A model generated the notes under the pieces. It had not been told where the DNA came from. It saw nothing but the letters and a program-made list of their open reading frames with translations, and searched no databases. A stretch of DNA of 64,000 bases from an uncultured Acidobacteriia bacterium. GTDB taxonomy: Bacteria > Acidobacteriota > Terriglobia > Bryobacterales > Bryobacteraceae. This document shows positions 1 to 8,747 of the stretch, one piece after another (position 1 is the stretch's first letter; every line of letters starts with the position of its first letter). The position numbers and the translations under genes were made by a program. The stretch covers positions 86,650 to 150,649 of the forward strand of contig CAIYVZ010000160.1 in assembly GCA_903929755.1 (NCBI GenBank). The letters are read 5' to 3'.

Positions 1-437
1 TCATCGTCGCCGCCCTGGTAGCGGTGAATGCGTATGGCGATGTCATCTCCCCCACCACCGGAAAAGTTGTGGCCGGAGCCCGCGTCTCCCCCACCAGCAG
101 CGATTTCGTCGATTCCGCAGCCGCTCTTCGACACGGAATCCCCGAAACCCGCCCCTTTCGAGGCAACACCACGCTGGCCGTAGTCGCCACCAACGCCGCT
201 TTCGATAAAGTCCAGACCAACAAACTAGCTGCCCTCGCCAGCTTGGGCGTCGCCCGAACCATCTCTCCCGTCAACACCATGGCTGACGGAGATATCACCT
301 TCGCTATCTCGCAGGGTAAAGAGAAGGCGTCCGTCGATGCCGTAGGTTCCGCCGCTGCCGAGGTCCTTGCCCAGGCAGTCCTCCGAGCGGTGCGCGCCGC
401 CAGAACAGTCGGCGGCGTCCCCGGCCTCGCCAGCTAA
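1..437 (+). CDS. P1-family (S58/DmpA-like) aminopeptidase, C-terminal part
   Basis: The frame is open from base 3, so the gene begins before the window; about 144 C-terminal residues are present. The family is made of self-cleaving N-terminal-nucleophile hydrolases (L-aminopeptidase/D-amidase/esterase). The run V-N-A-x-G-D-V near the left edge and the block N-T-T-L-A-V-V-A-T-N-A (bases 165-197) match the region around the autocleavage site, where a Thr or Ser becomes the nucleophile; here the Thr after Asn at 165-167 is the candidate. The later 'MADGDITFAIS' segment is also typical. Its role is peptide or amide hydrolysis; the natural substrate is unknown. No partner gene is visible, and the next gene has its own promoter. 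Assignment rests on remembered motif similarity. Confidence 0.8.
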   Translation, partial: IVAALVAVNAYGDVISPTTGKVVAGARVSPTSSDFVDSAAALRHGIPETRPFRGNTTLAVVATNAAFDKVQTNKLAALASLGVARTISPVNTMADGDITFAISQGKEKASVDAVGSAAAEVLAQAVLRAVRAARTVGGVPGLAS

Positions 438-546
438 CCTGGAACTCCTCCCCCGCAACCTGAATAATCAGCCCGCGACCGTCGCGGTCGATGAAGATAT
501 CTATGAAAGTGCGCCGCGCGGCGCTGAATGTTAATAAAAAATGAAT

Positions 547-582
547 CACGGTATTGCCGTGCGTGCAATTCTCCGGTATAGT
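547..582 (+). promoter_or_regulatory. sigma70-type promoter with inverted repeat
   Basis: TTGCCG at 554-559 and TATAGT at 577-582 are separated by exactly 17 bp and lie about 40 bp before the cytochrome start at 624. The inverted repeat CACGG/CCGTG (547-551 and 557-561) overlaps the -35 box and could be an operator. Based on match to consensus only. Confidence 0.55.
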
Positions 583-623
583 CGAACCCGGTCCAAAATT
601 TACTTGCTGTTCCTGGAAATACC

Positions 624-2390
624 GTGCTCAAAAAACTTCTGATTGCCCTCCTCGTCATCGGTGCCATCGCTGGCGGGGCCCTCTATTACGTCTCCCATTC
701 CCCGACTTTCACGGTGGAACTCCCCGAATACCAAAAGCCCGGCGAACTCGTCCAGCTCCAGCAGGGCTGGTCGGACGCACAACGCGTCCAGTTCCACTAC
801 ACCTCCCAGGGAACCCGCCTGGTCCCCTATCCCTGGCTCATGGCCCTCGAACAGCCATGCTTCTCCCTGGGAGCTTGTGATTCCTTCGTTGAACCCCAGT
901 ACCTTGGTCGCTTCGGCTTCCTCGCGGGCACGGCTGATCCCAACCTGAACCCCGGCAATCTGCCCGTCGGGTTTGCCTACCAAAAAGACTTCTTTGACCC
1001 CACCACCGGCCAGACCGGGGAAGCCGTCGGCCTCACCTGCGCCGCCTGTCACACGGGGGAGCTCTACTACGGCAAGTACGCGGTCCGCGTGGATGGGGCC
1101 CCGGCCATGGTCGATGTCACCGCTTTCCAGAAGGCCCTCGGCCTCTCCGTCGTCTTCACCAAATATGTGCCCTTCCGGTACGCCCGTTTTGAGGACAAGG
1201 TTCTCGGCGCCAACGCGAGCGACGCCGACAAGGCAAAACTCAAAGCCGCCTTCAATGGCTTTCTCGACGCCGCGAAAGCCGAGGTTGCTACCACCGACAA
1301 ACTCAACATCTATCCCCACTCGGCCGGCTTTATTCGCACCGATGCCCTTACCCGTATCGGCAACCAGGTCTTCGCCGTCGATATGAAAGTCGATGCCAAC
1401 TTCGCCGTCGCCAATGCCCCCGTCCGTTTCCCGCAAATTTGGGACGCCTCCTGGTTCAACTGGGTACAGTACAACTCGTCTATCTCCGACCCCACCGTCC
1501 GCAACGTCGGCGAAGCTCTTGGCGTACGCGCCATGCTCAAGGCCTACGGCCCTGATGCCGCTAAGTTCGAGAACAGTGTCCACATCGAAGGCCTGCGCAC
1601 CCTGGAAGGCCTGCTGCGCGGCGACGCGCCCTACAAGGGCCTCACCTCTCCGGCCTGGCCTTCTGTCTTTCCCGCCATCGACAAAGCGAAGGCTGACAAA
1701 GGCGCCGCGCTCTACAAACAGCACTGCCAGGGCTGCCACTTCCCCTCAATTCCTGAACTCGTTGCGGATCTCAATTCCCCCAAACCGCTGTACTGGGGCA
1801 GTTCCGAAGGCAATAAATACCTGATGGTGCACGACATTCCCGTCGAAAAGGTCGCCACCGACCCCCATGAAGCAATGGACTTCATCGCCCGCACCGCTGA
1901 CACGGGAGATCTGAAGCTCGGTCGCCTCTCCGCCGCCCTCGGTCTGCAGACCGTTACCGAAGCCATCGCCAGCAAGTTCTATACCAAGGCGGGCTACTCC
2001 ACTGAACAGGGCAACGCGCAGAACGGCTATAAGGATCCGAACTACAAGCCCGTCCGAGCCCTGCCCATCTACAAAGCCCGGCCTTTGAATGGGATCTGGG
2101 CTGTGGCTCCGTACCTCCACAACGGCTCCGTTCCGAACCTGGATCTGCTCCTCTCTGAGCAAAAGGAGCGTCCCGCGAAGTTCTACCTCGGAACCCGCAC
2201 TTACGACCCCGTCAAAGTGGGCTATGACTATTCCGCGCTAAAGGGCGGCTACGAGTTCGACGTGACCCTGCCCGGCAACAATAACGCTGGCCACGAATTC
2301 ACCAACGACAAGTCGAAAAAGGGAGTCCTCGGCCCTGCCTTCTCCGCCGAAGACCGCGCCGCCCTCATCGAGTATCTGAAGACTCTGTAG
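624..2390 (+). CDS. Secreted or membrane-anchored di-haem cytochrome c (peroxidase/RoxA-like)
   Basis: 588 residues from a GTG start. An N-terminal hydrophobic segment (residues 5-23) anchors or exports the protein to the periplasm. Two haem c motifs are visible: C139-A-A-C-H143 and C368-Q-G-C-H372. The early block F-H-Y-T-S-Q-G-T (57-64) followed by P-x-P-W-L-x-A-L-E-Q-P is characteristic, as I remember it, of proteins annotated as di-haem cytochrome c peroxidases related to the rubber oxygenase RoxA. The length (about 590) suits that group better than classical CcpA/MauG (about 330-370). The role is probably periplasmic redox chemistry, either peroxide reduction or oxygenation; the substrate cannot be read from the sequence. 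It stands alone, with its own promoter. Confidence 0.8.
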   Translation: MLKKLLIALLVIGAIAGGALYYVSHSPTFTVELPEYQKPGELVQLQQGWSDAQRVQFHYTSQGTRLVPYPWLMALEQPCFSLGACDSFVEPQYLGRFGFLAGTADPNLNPGNLPVGFAYQKDFFDPTTGQTGEAVGLTCAACHTGELYYGKYAVRVDGAPAMVDVTAFQKALGLSVVFTKYVPFRYARFEDKVLGANASDADKAKLKAAFNGFLDAAKAEVATTDKLNIYPHSAGFIRTDALTRIGNQVFAVDMKVDANFAVANAPVRFPQIWDASWFNWVQYNSSISDPTVRNVGEALGVRAMLKAYGPDAAKFENSVHIEGLRTLEGLLRGDAPYKGLTSPAWPSVFPAIDKAKADKGAALYKQHCQGCHFPSIPELVADLNSPKPLYWGSSEGNKYLMVHDIPVEKVATDPHEAMDFIARTADTGDLKLGRLSAALGLQTVTEAIASKFYTKAGYSTEQGNAQNGYKDPNYKPVRALPIYKARPLNGIWAVAPYLHNGSVPNLDLLLSEQKERPAKFYLGTRTYDPVKVGYDYSALKGGYEFDVTLPGNNNAGHEFTNDKSKKGVLGPAFSAEDRAALIEYLKTL

Positions 2391-2472
2391 TCGCCTCGAA
2401 ACATCGATCACAGAAAAATAAAAATATTTTCGGCTTGTTTTCAACAAGTTGCGAGCAGCGCTGCCAGATCCT

Positions 2473-2618
2473 GCAAACTCCCGCTCGTAAAGTTAGGGCA
2501 GAAGAGACGAGCGCCTCGGTGGGTTGCTGATCCGCGAAAGCGATTTTGCAACTCTGCCGGGTTGATTAGCCGTCTCCTCCGCAGCGTCAGGTTGGGCGAC
2601 CAGACACGCGGAGTTTGC
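2473..2618 (+). ncRNA. Structured non-coding RNA candidate (6S-like architecture)
   Basis: The stretch between the cytochrome gene and the convergent small ORF folds on paper into a closed rod. The closing helix pairs 2473-2484 with 2608-2618 (GCAAACTC with GAGTTTGC plus CGC/GCG). An inner helix pairs GAGACG 2504-2509 with CGTCTC 2571-2576. An apical helix pairs GTTGC 2523-2527 with GCAAC 2548-2552 and encloses CGC-GAAA-GCG. A small 3'-side hairpin lies at 2590-2601. It runs straight into a strong terminator, and no downstream gene on this strand could use it as a leader. A closing stem, asymmetric bubble and apical stem recall 6S RNA, but I cannot match its consensus, so the identity is open. 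Confidence 0.4.
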
Positions 2619-2664
2619 CGGTACGGGGGTTATTGGGCCCCCCGTACCGGCCCTTTTCTTTTTC
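2617..2664 (+). terminator. Strong intrinsic terminator
   Basis: A perfect 13-bp stem (2617-2629 with 2639-2651) with a 9-nt loop is followed by a T-rich tract (CCTTTTCTTTTT). It ends the ncRNA candidate and may also stop read-through from the cytochrome gene. Confidence 0.85.
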
Positions 2665-2691
2665 CCGCCTCTTTGGCTAAGGCATCCCGGC

Positions 2692-2904
2692 CTAAGAGGG
2701 TATCCCGCGATTCGCAGCCCACCGCAAATACCGCAGTAATTCGGCGCGGTGTTGCCACGTGAACTCCACAAACTGCTTCGGCGTTAGCGACTCCGCCTCA
2801 AGCCCCGACCACGTCTCCACCCGCCACTTCAGATACGGACTGTCCCAGAAGTGCAGGCGATAACCCTTCGTCAGCCGCCAGGCCGTCCGCAGCAGCCTGA
2901 ACAT
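2692..2904 (-). CDS. Small conserved-looking hypothetical protein (70 aa)
   Basis: A 70-residue protein rich in Trp, Arg and Leu with no signal peptide and no family I recognise. It starts 2 nt after the stop codon of the VWA gene upstream on the same strand, so it is probably translated by coupling with it. This placement, rather than its sequence, is the main reason to regard it as real. Confidence 0.5.
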   Translation of the reverse strand: MFRLLRTAWRLTKGYRLHFWDSPYLKWRVETWSGLEAESLTPKQFVEFTWQHRAELLRYLRWAANRGIPS

Positions 2905-2906
2905 GC

Positions 2907-3866
2907 TTACTTCTTCGCTCCGCGATCTTTCGTCGCATAATAACCCATGCGAGTTCGGGCAACCGGGGCGTTGCGGCCCTTCACCACTACCTTGATGGTG
3001 CGGAAAGTTCCGTCCAAAACATTGTTCGAAGGCGTGTACGCAATCGTGTACTGGCTGCGGATATCCCGCGCCACTTCCTTCGCAATCCCTTCCACTTCGG
3101 TTACCGAATTCGGGTAGAAAACCTGCCCCCCCGTGCTCGTCACCAGCAGATCCAAAGCCCTTTTCGCTGACCGGGCTTCTTTCCGCTCTTCCTGGCTCAG
3201 CAGGCCAATCGCGTAGATCAGAACATCGCTCTGCTGCGCATCCCGGACCACCGCTTCCAGAGTTTCCGTGCTGGCGTTGTCGTTGCCGTCGGTCACCACC
3301 AGCAGGACCTTCTTATCCCGCTTGGCCTTCTTCCGCAGCTCATCCATCGACATCCGCAGCGCATCCCGCATCGCGGTACCGCCCTTGGCGTTGATCTTCG
3401 TCAGCGCCTGCTCCAGGACACTGATATCGCTTGTCAGATCCGGCGTATCCAGATACGCCTCGTCGTTGAAATTAACAACAAATGCCTCGTCCTGCGGATT
3501 CGAAGACTTCACCAGCGTCAGCGCGGCCGATTCCACCGCCTGCCGCTTATCCCGCATACTGCCGCTGTTGTCGATGATCAAACCAATCGACACCGGCACG
3601 TCTTCGCTCTTGAAAATCTTGATCGTCTGCGGCGCGCCGTTCTCCAGCACCGTAAACGCCGATTGCGGCAGATTCGTCACCAGATGCCCCGATTTCTCGG
3701 TCACCGTGACGTTCAGCGGCACCAGGCGCGTGTCCGACGAGAACACCGCATCCTGTTCCGCTTCCTTAGACGGAGTTTTCTCCTGAGCCGCTACATAAAC
3801 TGGAACCGCCAGCAGAACCGCCGCGGCTGAAATTGCCCAAAATGTCGTTTTACTGCGTCGGCGCAT
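2907..3866 (-). CDS. Secreted VWA-domain protein (acidobacterial VWFA-related type)
   Basis: About 319 residues. The start at 3866 (M-R-R-R-S-K) is preferred over a longer frame because a signal peptide follows at once (hydrophobic run ending A-A-Q) and a GGAGA element precedes it. The VWA domain carries a full MIDAS: D-N-S-G-S-M, the Thr in G-G-T-A-M, and the Asp in V-T-D-G-N-D. It matches the secreted 'VWFA-related Acidobacterial domain' group. Such domains bind protein ligands through a metal ion; the partner is unknown. It overlaps the upstream VWA gene by 17 nt, so the two are co-translated paralogues. Confidence 0.88.
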   Translation of the reverse strand: MRRRSKTTFWAISAAAVLLAVPVYVAAQEKTPSKEAEQDAVFSSDTRLVPLNVTVTEKSGHLVTNLPQSAFTVLENGAPQTIKIFKSEDVPVSIGLIIDNSGSMRDKRQAVESAALTLVKSSNPQDEAFVVNFNDEAYLDTPDLTSDISVLEQALTKINAKGGTAMRDALRMSMDELRKKAKRDKKVLLVVTDGNDNASTETLEAVVRDAQQSDVLIYAIGLLSQEERKEARSAKRALDLLVTSTGGQVFYPNSVTEVEGIAKEVARDIRSQYTIAYTPSNNVLDGTFRTIKVVVKGRNAPVARTRMGYYATKDRGAKK

Positions 3867-4872
3867 AATAGCCGGTTCTCCAGAAAGCATGAAGTGCGGG
3901 CAGTCCCCTCGGCTGGATGATCTTGACCGCAACTTTGCGGTACTTGCCATCGCGGGCCGGATTCATGGGGCTGTAACCAAGAACGTACTGGTTTCGCAGT
4001 TCGATGCCGATTTTCGCGGCTACGTCGGGAAGCTCATTCAGATTTTCAACAATGAAGTGCCGGCCACCGGTCGGTTCCGAGATATCGGTCAGCAAACCGG
4101 GGCCGGAAAGCTCTTCCGGCGTCCGGCCACGCGCGGAGTAGGGCTCATAGATACCTATCGCGTAGATCTGGACGTCGGCTTCTTTCACGAAATTCTTCAG
4201 TTCGGATTCTGTGTAGCGGCTGCTGTTATCGCCGCCGTCTGAAATTACTACGAGTGCCTTGCGCGGGTTGTGCGCTTTCTTCATTGTACGAAGCGCCAGC
4301 AGTACGCCGTCCAACAGGGCCGTCCGGCCCTTCGACTGCGTAAACGTCAGCCGCGTCCGGATCTCGTCCAGATTGTGCGTCAGCGGCGTCACCAGCTGCG
4401 GCCGGTCGTTGAATTCCACCAGAAACGCCTCGTCCTCGGGGTTCGCCGTCTTAAAGAACTCCGCCACCGACTGCCGGGATTTTTCCAGCTTGGGCCCCAT
4501 GCTGCCACTGGTATCGAAAACGATTCCCACCGTGAGCGGCGCGTCTTCACTGCCGAACGAGATGATCTTCTGCTTGACCTTGTCTTCGGAAATCTCGAAA
4601 ACTTCCTGGTCGAGGCCCGTCACGAAACGATTCAGAGGGTCGGTGACCGTTACGGGAATCAGCACCGTATTTACGTCCACCCGGATATTCGCCTTCGGCT
4701 GCGCCACCGCCGGTTCGCCCGCTTTGGTGCGCGGGACAATGCTCGCCTGGCTGCCGGTCTCCTGCGCCAGTCCAATCCCCACCAGCCCCGCCGTCGCCAG
4801 CAAAGCAAGCACAATACCTGTTTTTACAGGCCGATCTACCTTCTGGATACGCCCTTGGACACGGGATGGCAT
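3850..4872 (-). CDS. Secreted VWA-domain protein, second paralogue
   Basis: About 340 residues. The start at 4872 follows an AGAGGGAAG ribosome-binding site and gives M-P-S-R-V plus a hydrophobic export segment (about residues 19-36). The MIDAS is complete: D-T-S-G-S-M, the Thr in G-R-T-A-L, and the Asp in I-S-D-G-G-D. The fold is the same as in the downstream paralogue, with similar tails ending in G-Y-Y-A-x-x. It is divergently arranged with kdsB, and the short gap (4873-4928) must hold both promoters. Confidence 0.88.
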   Translation of the reverse strand: MPSRVQGRIQKVDRPVKTGIVLALLATAGLVGIGLAQETGSQASIVPRTKAGEPAVAQPKANIRVDVNTVLIPVTVTDPLNRFVTGLDQEVFEISEDKVKQKIISFGSEDAPLTVGIVFDTSGSMGPKLEKSRQSVAEFFKTANPEDEAFLVEFNDRPQLVTPLTHNLDEIRTRLTFTQSKGRTALLDGVLLALRTMKKAHNPRKALVVISDGGDNSSRYTESELKNFVKEADVQIYAIGIYEPYSARGRTPEELSGPGLLTDISEPTGGRHFIVENLNELPDVAAKIGIELRNQYVLGYSPMNPARDGKYRKVAVKIIQPRGLPALHAFWRTGYYAPTQ

Positions 4873-4928
4873 GGACTGCTTCCCTCTCTGCTCGGAGTCT
4901 AGCATAATCCGCTGTGCTAAGATCACGT

Positions 4929-5693
4929 GTGCCTCCCAGAATCCTGGCAGTCATACCCGCCCGCTACGACTCCTCCCGGTTCCCCGGCAAAGCCCTTGCC
5001 AACCTTGATTCACGAACCATGCTGGAGCACGTTTGGGAGCGCGTGTCAATGGCTCGCTATCCATCTTCAGTAATTATTGCGACGGACGATCCCCGCATCC
5101 AGCAGGAAGCCCGCCGCTTCGGCGCCCGCGTCGTCATGACGCGATCCGATCACCTTTCCGGTACCGATCGCGTGGCCGAAGTGGCTTCTTTTGTTGAGGA
5201 TGCTCAACTCATCATTAATATCCAGGGCGACGAGCCCCTCCTCGACCCCGACGCCATCGATGCCGCCATCATGCCTCTCCTCGAAGAGCCGTCCATCCCG
5301 ATGGCGACCCTGAAAAAGAAAATCGAGAACCCTGACGAGATCAATGATCCCAACGTGGTCAAAGTGGTAACCGACCGTTTCGAGAACGCGATCTACTTTT
5401 CACGGGCTACAATTCCTTACGTTCGCGGAACAGAAGCCCATACCTGGTTCAAACACATCGGTCTCTACGTCTACCGCAGGGACTTCCTCCTCCGCTACTC
5501 CAGTCTCCACGTCGGCCCTCTCGAGCAAGCCGAGCGCCTGGAACAACTTAGAGCTCTCGAAAACGGTTTCAAAATCCGCGTTGTCGAAACCGAATACGAG
5601 TCCGTGGGCGTCGATACGCCCGAAGATCTCGAACGCGTGCAACGCTTAATTCAGGCGGGTCGTGCCGCCGTAATCTCAGGCGATTCCAACTAA
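4929..5693 (+). CDS. kdsB: 3-deoxy-manno-octulosonate cytidylyltransferase (CMP-KDO synthetase)
   Basis: Cytosolic enzyme that activates KDO with CTP to CMP-KDO for lipopolysaccharide core synthesis. The N-terminal nucleotide-binding signature I-L-A-V-I-P-A-R-Y-x-S-x-R-F-P-G-K is present, as are I-A-T-D-D, the G-T-D-R-V-A-E block and N-I-Q-G-D-E-P. About 254 residues from the GTG at 4929, which fits the family (about 250); an in-frame GTG at 4914 would add 5 residues. The stop is directly followed by the pyrG ATG, forming a kdsB-pyrG-kdsA run in which the CTP maker sits beside a CTP user. Confidence 0.95.
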   Translation: MPPRILAVIPARYDSSRFPGKALANLDSRTMLEHVWERVSMARYPSSVIIATDDPRIQQEARRFGARVVMTRSDHLSGTDRVAEVASFVEDAQLIINIQGDEPLLDPDAIDAAIMPLLEEPSIPMATLKKKIENPDEINDPNVVKVVTDRFENAIYFSRATIPYVRGTEAHTWFKHIGLYVYRRDFLLRYSSLHVGPLEQAERLEQLRALENGFKIRVVETEYESVGVDTPEDLERVQRLIQAGRAAVISGDSN

Positions 5694-7346
5694 ATGGCAA
5701 AACACATCTTCGTCACCGGCGGCGTGGTCTCCTCCCTTGGCAAGGGAATTGCGGCCGCCTCCATCGGCTGTCTCCTTGAAAACAGGGGCCTTAAGGTCAC
5801 CCTCCAGAAGTTCGACCCCTATCTCAACGTCGACCCCGGCACCATGAGTCCCTACCAGCACGGGGAAGTCTTCGTCACCGACGATGGAGCCGAAACCGAC
5901 CTCGACCTCGGCCACTACGAGCGGTACACCCACGCTCACCTCACCCGGGCCAACAACCTCACCAGCGGCCGCATCTACGAACAGATCATCCAGCGTGAGC
6001 GCCGTGGCGACTATCTGGGCAAGACCGTCCAGGTCATCCCCCACGTCACCAACGAGATCAAGGCTGCCATCAAGAAGGTGTCCGCCGATGTCGACGTCGT
6101 CATCTGCGAAATCGGCGGTACCGTCGGCGATATCGAATCGCTGCCGTTCCTCGAAGCCATCCGCCAGGTCCGCCACGAAGTTGGCCGCAAGAACTGCATC
6201 TTCGTGCACGTCACCCTCGTCCCCTGGATCGCTGCCGCGCAGGAGCTGAAGACCAAGCCCACCCAGCACAGTGTGAAGGAACTCCGCGCCCTGGGCATCC
6301 AGCCTGATATCCTCCTCTGCCGCGCTGAGCGCCCTATCCCGCTGGAAATGAAGGACAAGATCGCCCTCTTCTGCGATGTGGACCCCGAAGCTGTTATAAC
6401 CGCCAGGGACGTGGTGTCCGTCTACGAAATTCCCCTTGTTTTCGCCGAGGAGAAGGTCGACGAGATCATCCTGAACCACCTGCAGCTCGACGCCACAGGC
6501 CCCCGCAATCTGGAACGCTGGGCTGCCATGCTCCATCGCATGCAGAACCCGGTCGATGCGGTCGATATCGCGCTCGTTGGCAAATACGTCGAATATGAGG
6601 ATTCCTACAAGAGCCTCAAGGAAGCCCTGCTCCACGGCGGCATCGCCCACAACGTGAAGGTCAACATCCACTGGATTGAGGCCGAAAAGTTCGAAAAGGC
6701 GAAGCTCGATACCGAACTCGAGAACTATGACGGCATCCTGGTCCCCGGTGGCTTCGGCAACCGCGGCGTCGAGGGCATGATCAACGCCATCGAATACGCC
6801 CGCGTCGAAAAAGTGCCCTACTTCGGCATCTGCCTCGGCATGCAGGCCATGGTCATCGAGTACGCCCGCAACGTCTGCGGCCTCGCCGGTGCGAATTCCA
6901 CCGAATTCGACCCCGACACCCCCGCCCGCGTCATCTACAAACTCCGCGAACTCAAGGGTGTGGACGAACTCGGCGGCACCATGCGTCTCGGAGCCTGGCC
7001 CTGCGTCCTGAAACCCGGCACCTTCGCCCACAAGTCCTACGCCGCCGCCGAAATCAGCGAGCGCCACCGCCACCGCTACGAATTCAACCGCGACTTCGAA
7101 GACATCCTGGTCTCCAACGGCCTCCGGATCACCGGCGAAACCAAGAACGGCACCTACGTCGAGATCTGCGAGATCGAAGACCACCCCTACTATCTCGGCT
7201 GCCAGTTCCATCCCGAATTCAAGTCGAAGCCTATGGAGCCCCACCCTCTGTTCTCGTCGTTCGTCGGCGCGGCCCGCAAGTACCGCGCTCACCGTTTCGC
7301 CCAGCAGATGGCCCCGCTCCTGCCTGAACCTGAATTCGCCGAATAA
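5694..7346 (+). CDS. pyrG: CTP synthase (glutamine-hydrolysing)
   Basis: 550 residues, full length. Converts UTP to CTP with ATP and glutamine. The N-terminal synthetase domain (about 1-270) opens with [13 protein letters not shown], the P-loop. The C-terminal class I glutamine amidotransferase domain has the nucleophile Cys380 in G-I-C-L-G-M-Q and the His506/Glu508 pair in F-H-P-E-F. There is no gap to kdsB upstream or kdsA downstream, so the three are one transcription unit. CTP is a substrate of the neighbouring KdsB. Confidence 0.98.
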   Translation: MAKHIFVTGGVVSSLGKGIAAASIGCLLENRGLKVTLQKFDPYLNVDPGTMSPYQHGEVFVTDDGAETDLDLGHYERYTHAHLTRANNLTSGRIYEQIIQRERRGDYLGKTVQVIPHVTNEIKAAIKKVSADVDVVICEIGGTVGDIESLPFLEAIRQVRHEVGRKNCIFVHVTLVPWIAAAQELKTKPTQHSVKELRALGIQPDILLCRAERPIPLEMKDKIALFCDVDPEAVITARDVVSVYEIPLVFAEEKVDEIILNHLQLDATGPRNLERWAAMLHRMQNPVDAVDIALVGKYVEYEDSYKSLKEALLHGGIAHNVKVNIHWIEAEKFEKAKLDTELENYDGILVPGGFGNRGVEGMINAIEYARVEKVPYFGICLGMQAMVIEYARNVCGLAGANSTEFDPDTPARVIYKLRELKGVDELGGTMRLGAWPCVLKPGTFAHKSYAAAEISERHRHRYEFNRDFEDILVSNGLRITGETKNGTYVEICEIEDHPYYLGCQFHPEFKSKPMEPHPLFSSFVGAARKYRAHRFAQQMAPLLPEPEFAE

Positions 7347-8192
7347 ATGGCCACCATTCAATTCGCGGATTTTAAGAGGCCCGGCCTGGTGCTGATCGCC
7401 GGGCCCTGCGTCATCGAAAGCGAAGAGCACGTCCATCGTATGGGCAAAGCCATCGCCTCCGCCGCTGCGGCCGAAGGCTTCCCCTACGTCTTCAAGGCCT
7501 CTTTCGATAAGGCCAATCGCACGTCAGTCCAGAATTTTCGCGGTCCAGGCCTGAAAGAAGGCCTCCGCATCCTCGCCGGCATGAAGGCGGAAGGGTATTC
7601 TGTCGTCACTGATATCCACGAACCTTCCCAGGCTGCTCCGGCTGCCGAAGTCGTCGATATCCTGCAAATCCCGGCCTTCCTCTGCCGCCAAACCGACCTT
7701 CTTGTCGAAGCCGGCCGCACCGGCCGCATCATCAACGTGAAGAAGGGCCAGTTCGTCGCCCCGCACGATATTCGCCACGCTGCCGACAAAGTCGCCTCCA
7801 CCGGCAACACGCAGGTCGTCCTCACCGAGCGCGGCTCGTCGTTTGGCTACAACAACCTGGTCGTCGATATGCGCGGCCTCCGCATCATGGCCGATACCGG
7901 CTACCCCGTCGTTTTCGATGCCACTCACAGCGTCCAGATCCCCTCGGGCGCGGGCGGAGTTTCCGGCGGTCAACCCCGCTTCATCGAACCCCTCGCTTCG
8001 GCCGCCGTTGCGGTCGGCATCAATGGAATTTTCGTCGAAGTGCATGACGACCCGGCCAACGCGCTCTCTGACGGCGCCAACGCCCTGCATCTGAATCTGC
8101 TCCCTGCCTTCCTCCGCCGCCTGCGCCTTTTCAACGAGGCGCGCCAGGCCGCCGATTCCTTCTCAACGCACAACCCGCCCGCTACGTCTTAA
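7347..8192 (+). CDS. kdsA: 3-deoxy-8-phosphooctulonate synthase, metal-dependent type
   Basis: 281 residues. Condenses arabinose-5-phosphate and phosphoenolpyruvate to KDO-8-phosphate. The metal ligands known from the Aquifex enzyme are all present: Cys21 in I-A-G-P-C-V-I-E-S, His194 in D-A-T-H-S-V, Glu231 in F-V-E-V-H, and Asp242. The Cys, where metal-independent enzymes such as that of E. coli have Asn, predicts the class II metal-dependent form. The N-V-K-K-G-Q-F loop is also present. Directly follows pyrG. Confidence 0.97.
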   Translation: MATIQFADFKRPGLVLIAGPCVIESEEHVHRMGKAIASAAAAEGFPYVFKASFDKANRTSVQNFRGPGLKEGLRILAGMKAEGYSVVTDIHEPSQAAPAAEVVDILQIPAFLCRQTDLLVEAGRTGRIINVKKGQFVAPHDIRHAADKVASTGNTQVVLTERGSSFGYNNLVVDMRGLRIMADTGYPVVFDATHSVQIPSGAGGVSGGQPRFIEPLASAAVAVGINGIFVEVHDDPANALSDGANALHLNLLPAFLRRLRLFNEARQAADSFSTHNPPATS

Positions 8193-8209
8193 ACTAAGAG
8201 GTGTAAATT

Positions 8210-8743
8210 ATGCTCGAACTCCGGCGTTGTTCCAAACGAGGCTCCAACCGCAAAAGATCCCTCGCGGGCTTCTCTCTAATCGAACTTCTGATTGTTATCG
8301 CGATCATCCTGATCATTCTCGGTGTCGCCCTCCCGAAACTGACCAAGTCGCGCACCTTCGCCCAGGAAATGGCGGCCCAGAAGGCGATCTCCACCCTTCA
8401 TACCGCGCAGACGCAATATTATTCCCAGTACGGCGGCTACGCGACCTCACTCACCCAGCTTGGCCCCCCCACGAACGGTGCCCCCGGCCCCAACGGTGCC
8501 GAACTGATTGACCGCGACCTCGCCAGCGGCGAAAAGGGTGGCTTCAAGTTCACCTTGCAGCAGACCTCCACCGGTTACGCCATCTCCGCCGTGCCCACGC
8601 AGTACGGCACCTCCGGCAACCATACCTATTTCTCTGACCAAAGCATGGCCACCCACCAGCACAGCGGCCCGGAACCGGCAACCCCGAACGATCCCCTGAT
8701 GGGAGAAAGCCAGCAGCAACAGCAAAACCAGGGCGGCAAGTAG
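8210..8743 (+). CDS. Type IV prepilin-like / type II pseudopilin protein
   Basis: 177 residues, preceded by an AAGAGGTG ribosome-binding site. A class III signal is obvious: a basic leader, cleavage after Gly20 (A-G|F-S-L-I-E) and Glu at mature position 5, then a hydrophobic helix of about 20 residues. The head domain contains a Tyr-rich Y-Y-S-Q-Y-G-G-Y stretch and ends in a Gln-rich tail. It would be cut and methylated by a prepilin peptidase and assembled in a pilus or type II secretion pseudopilus. No assembly genes lie nearby, so it is an orphan. Confidence 0.88.
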   Translation: MLELRRCSKRGSNRKRSLAGFSLIELLIVIAIILIILGVALPKLTKSRTFAQEMAAQKAISTLHTAQTQYYSQYGGYATSLTQLGPPTNGAPGPNGAELIDRDLASGEKGGFKFTLQQTSTGYAISAVPTQYGTSGNHTYFSDQSMATHQHSGPEPATPNDPLMGESQQQQQNQGGK

Positions 8744-8747
8744 GCTC

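Noticed and set aside
600..1739. 379-codon open frame antisense to the cytochrome gene
   Set aside because: The opposite strand carries two haem motifs and a promoter; the antisense product is compositionally biased.
5676..7436. 586-codon open frame antisense to pyrG
   Set aside because: It mirrors a certain CTP synthase gene; long antisense frames are expected where the sense strand is C-rich at third positions. Composition is Val/Asp/Gly-heavy with no family.
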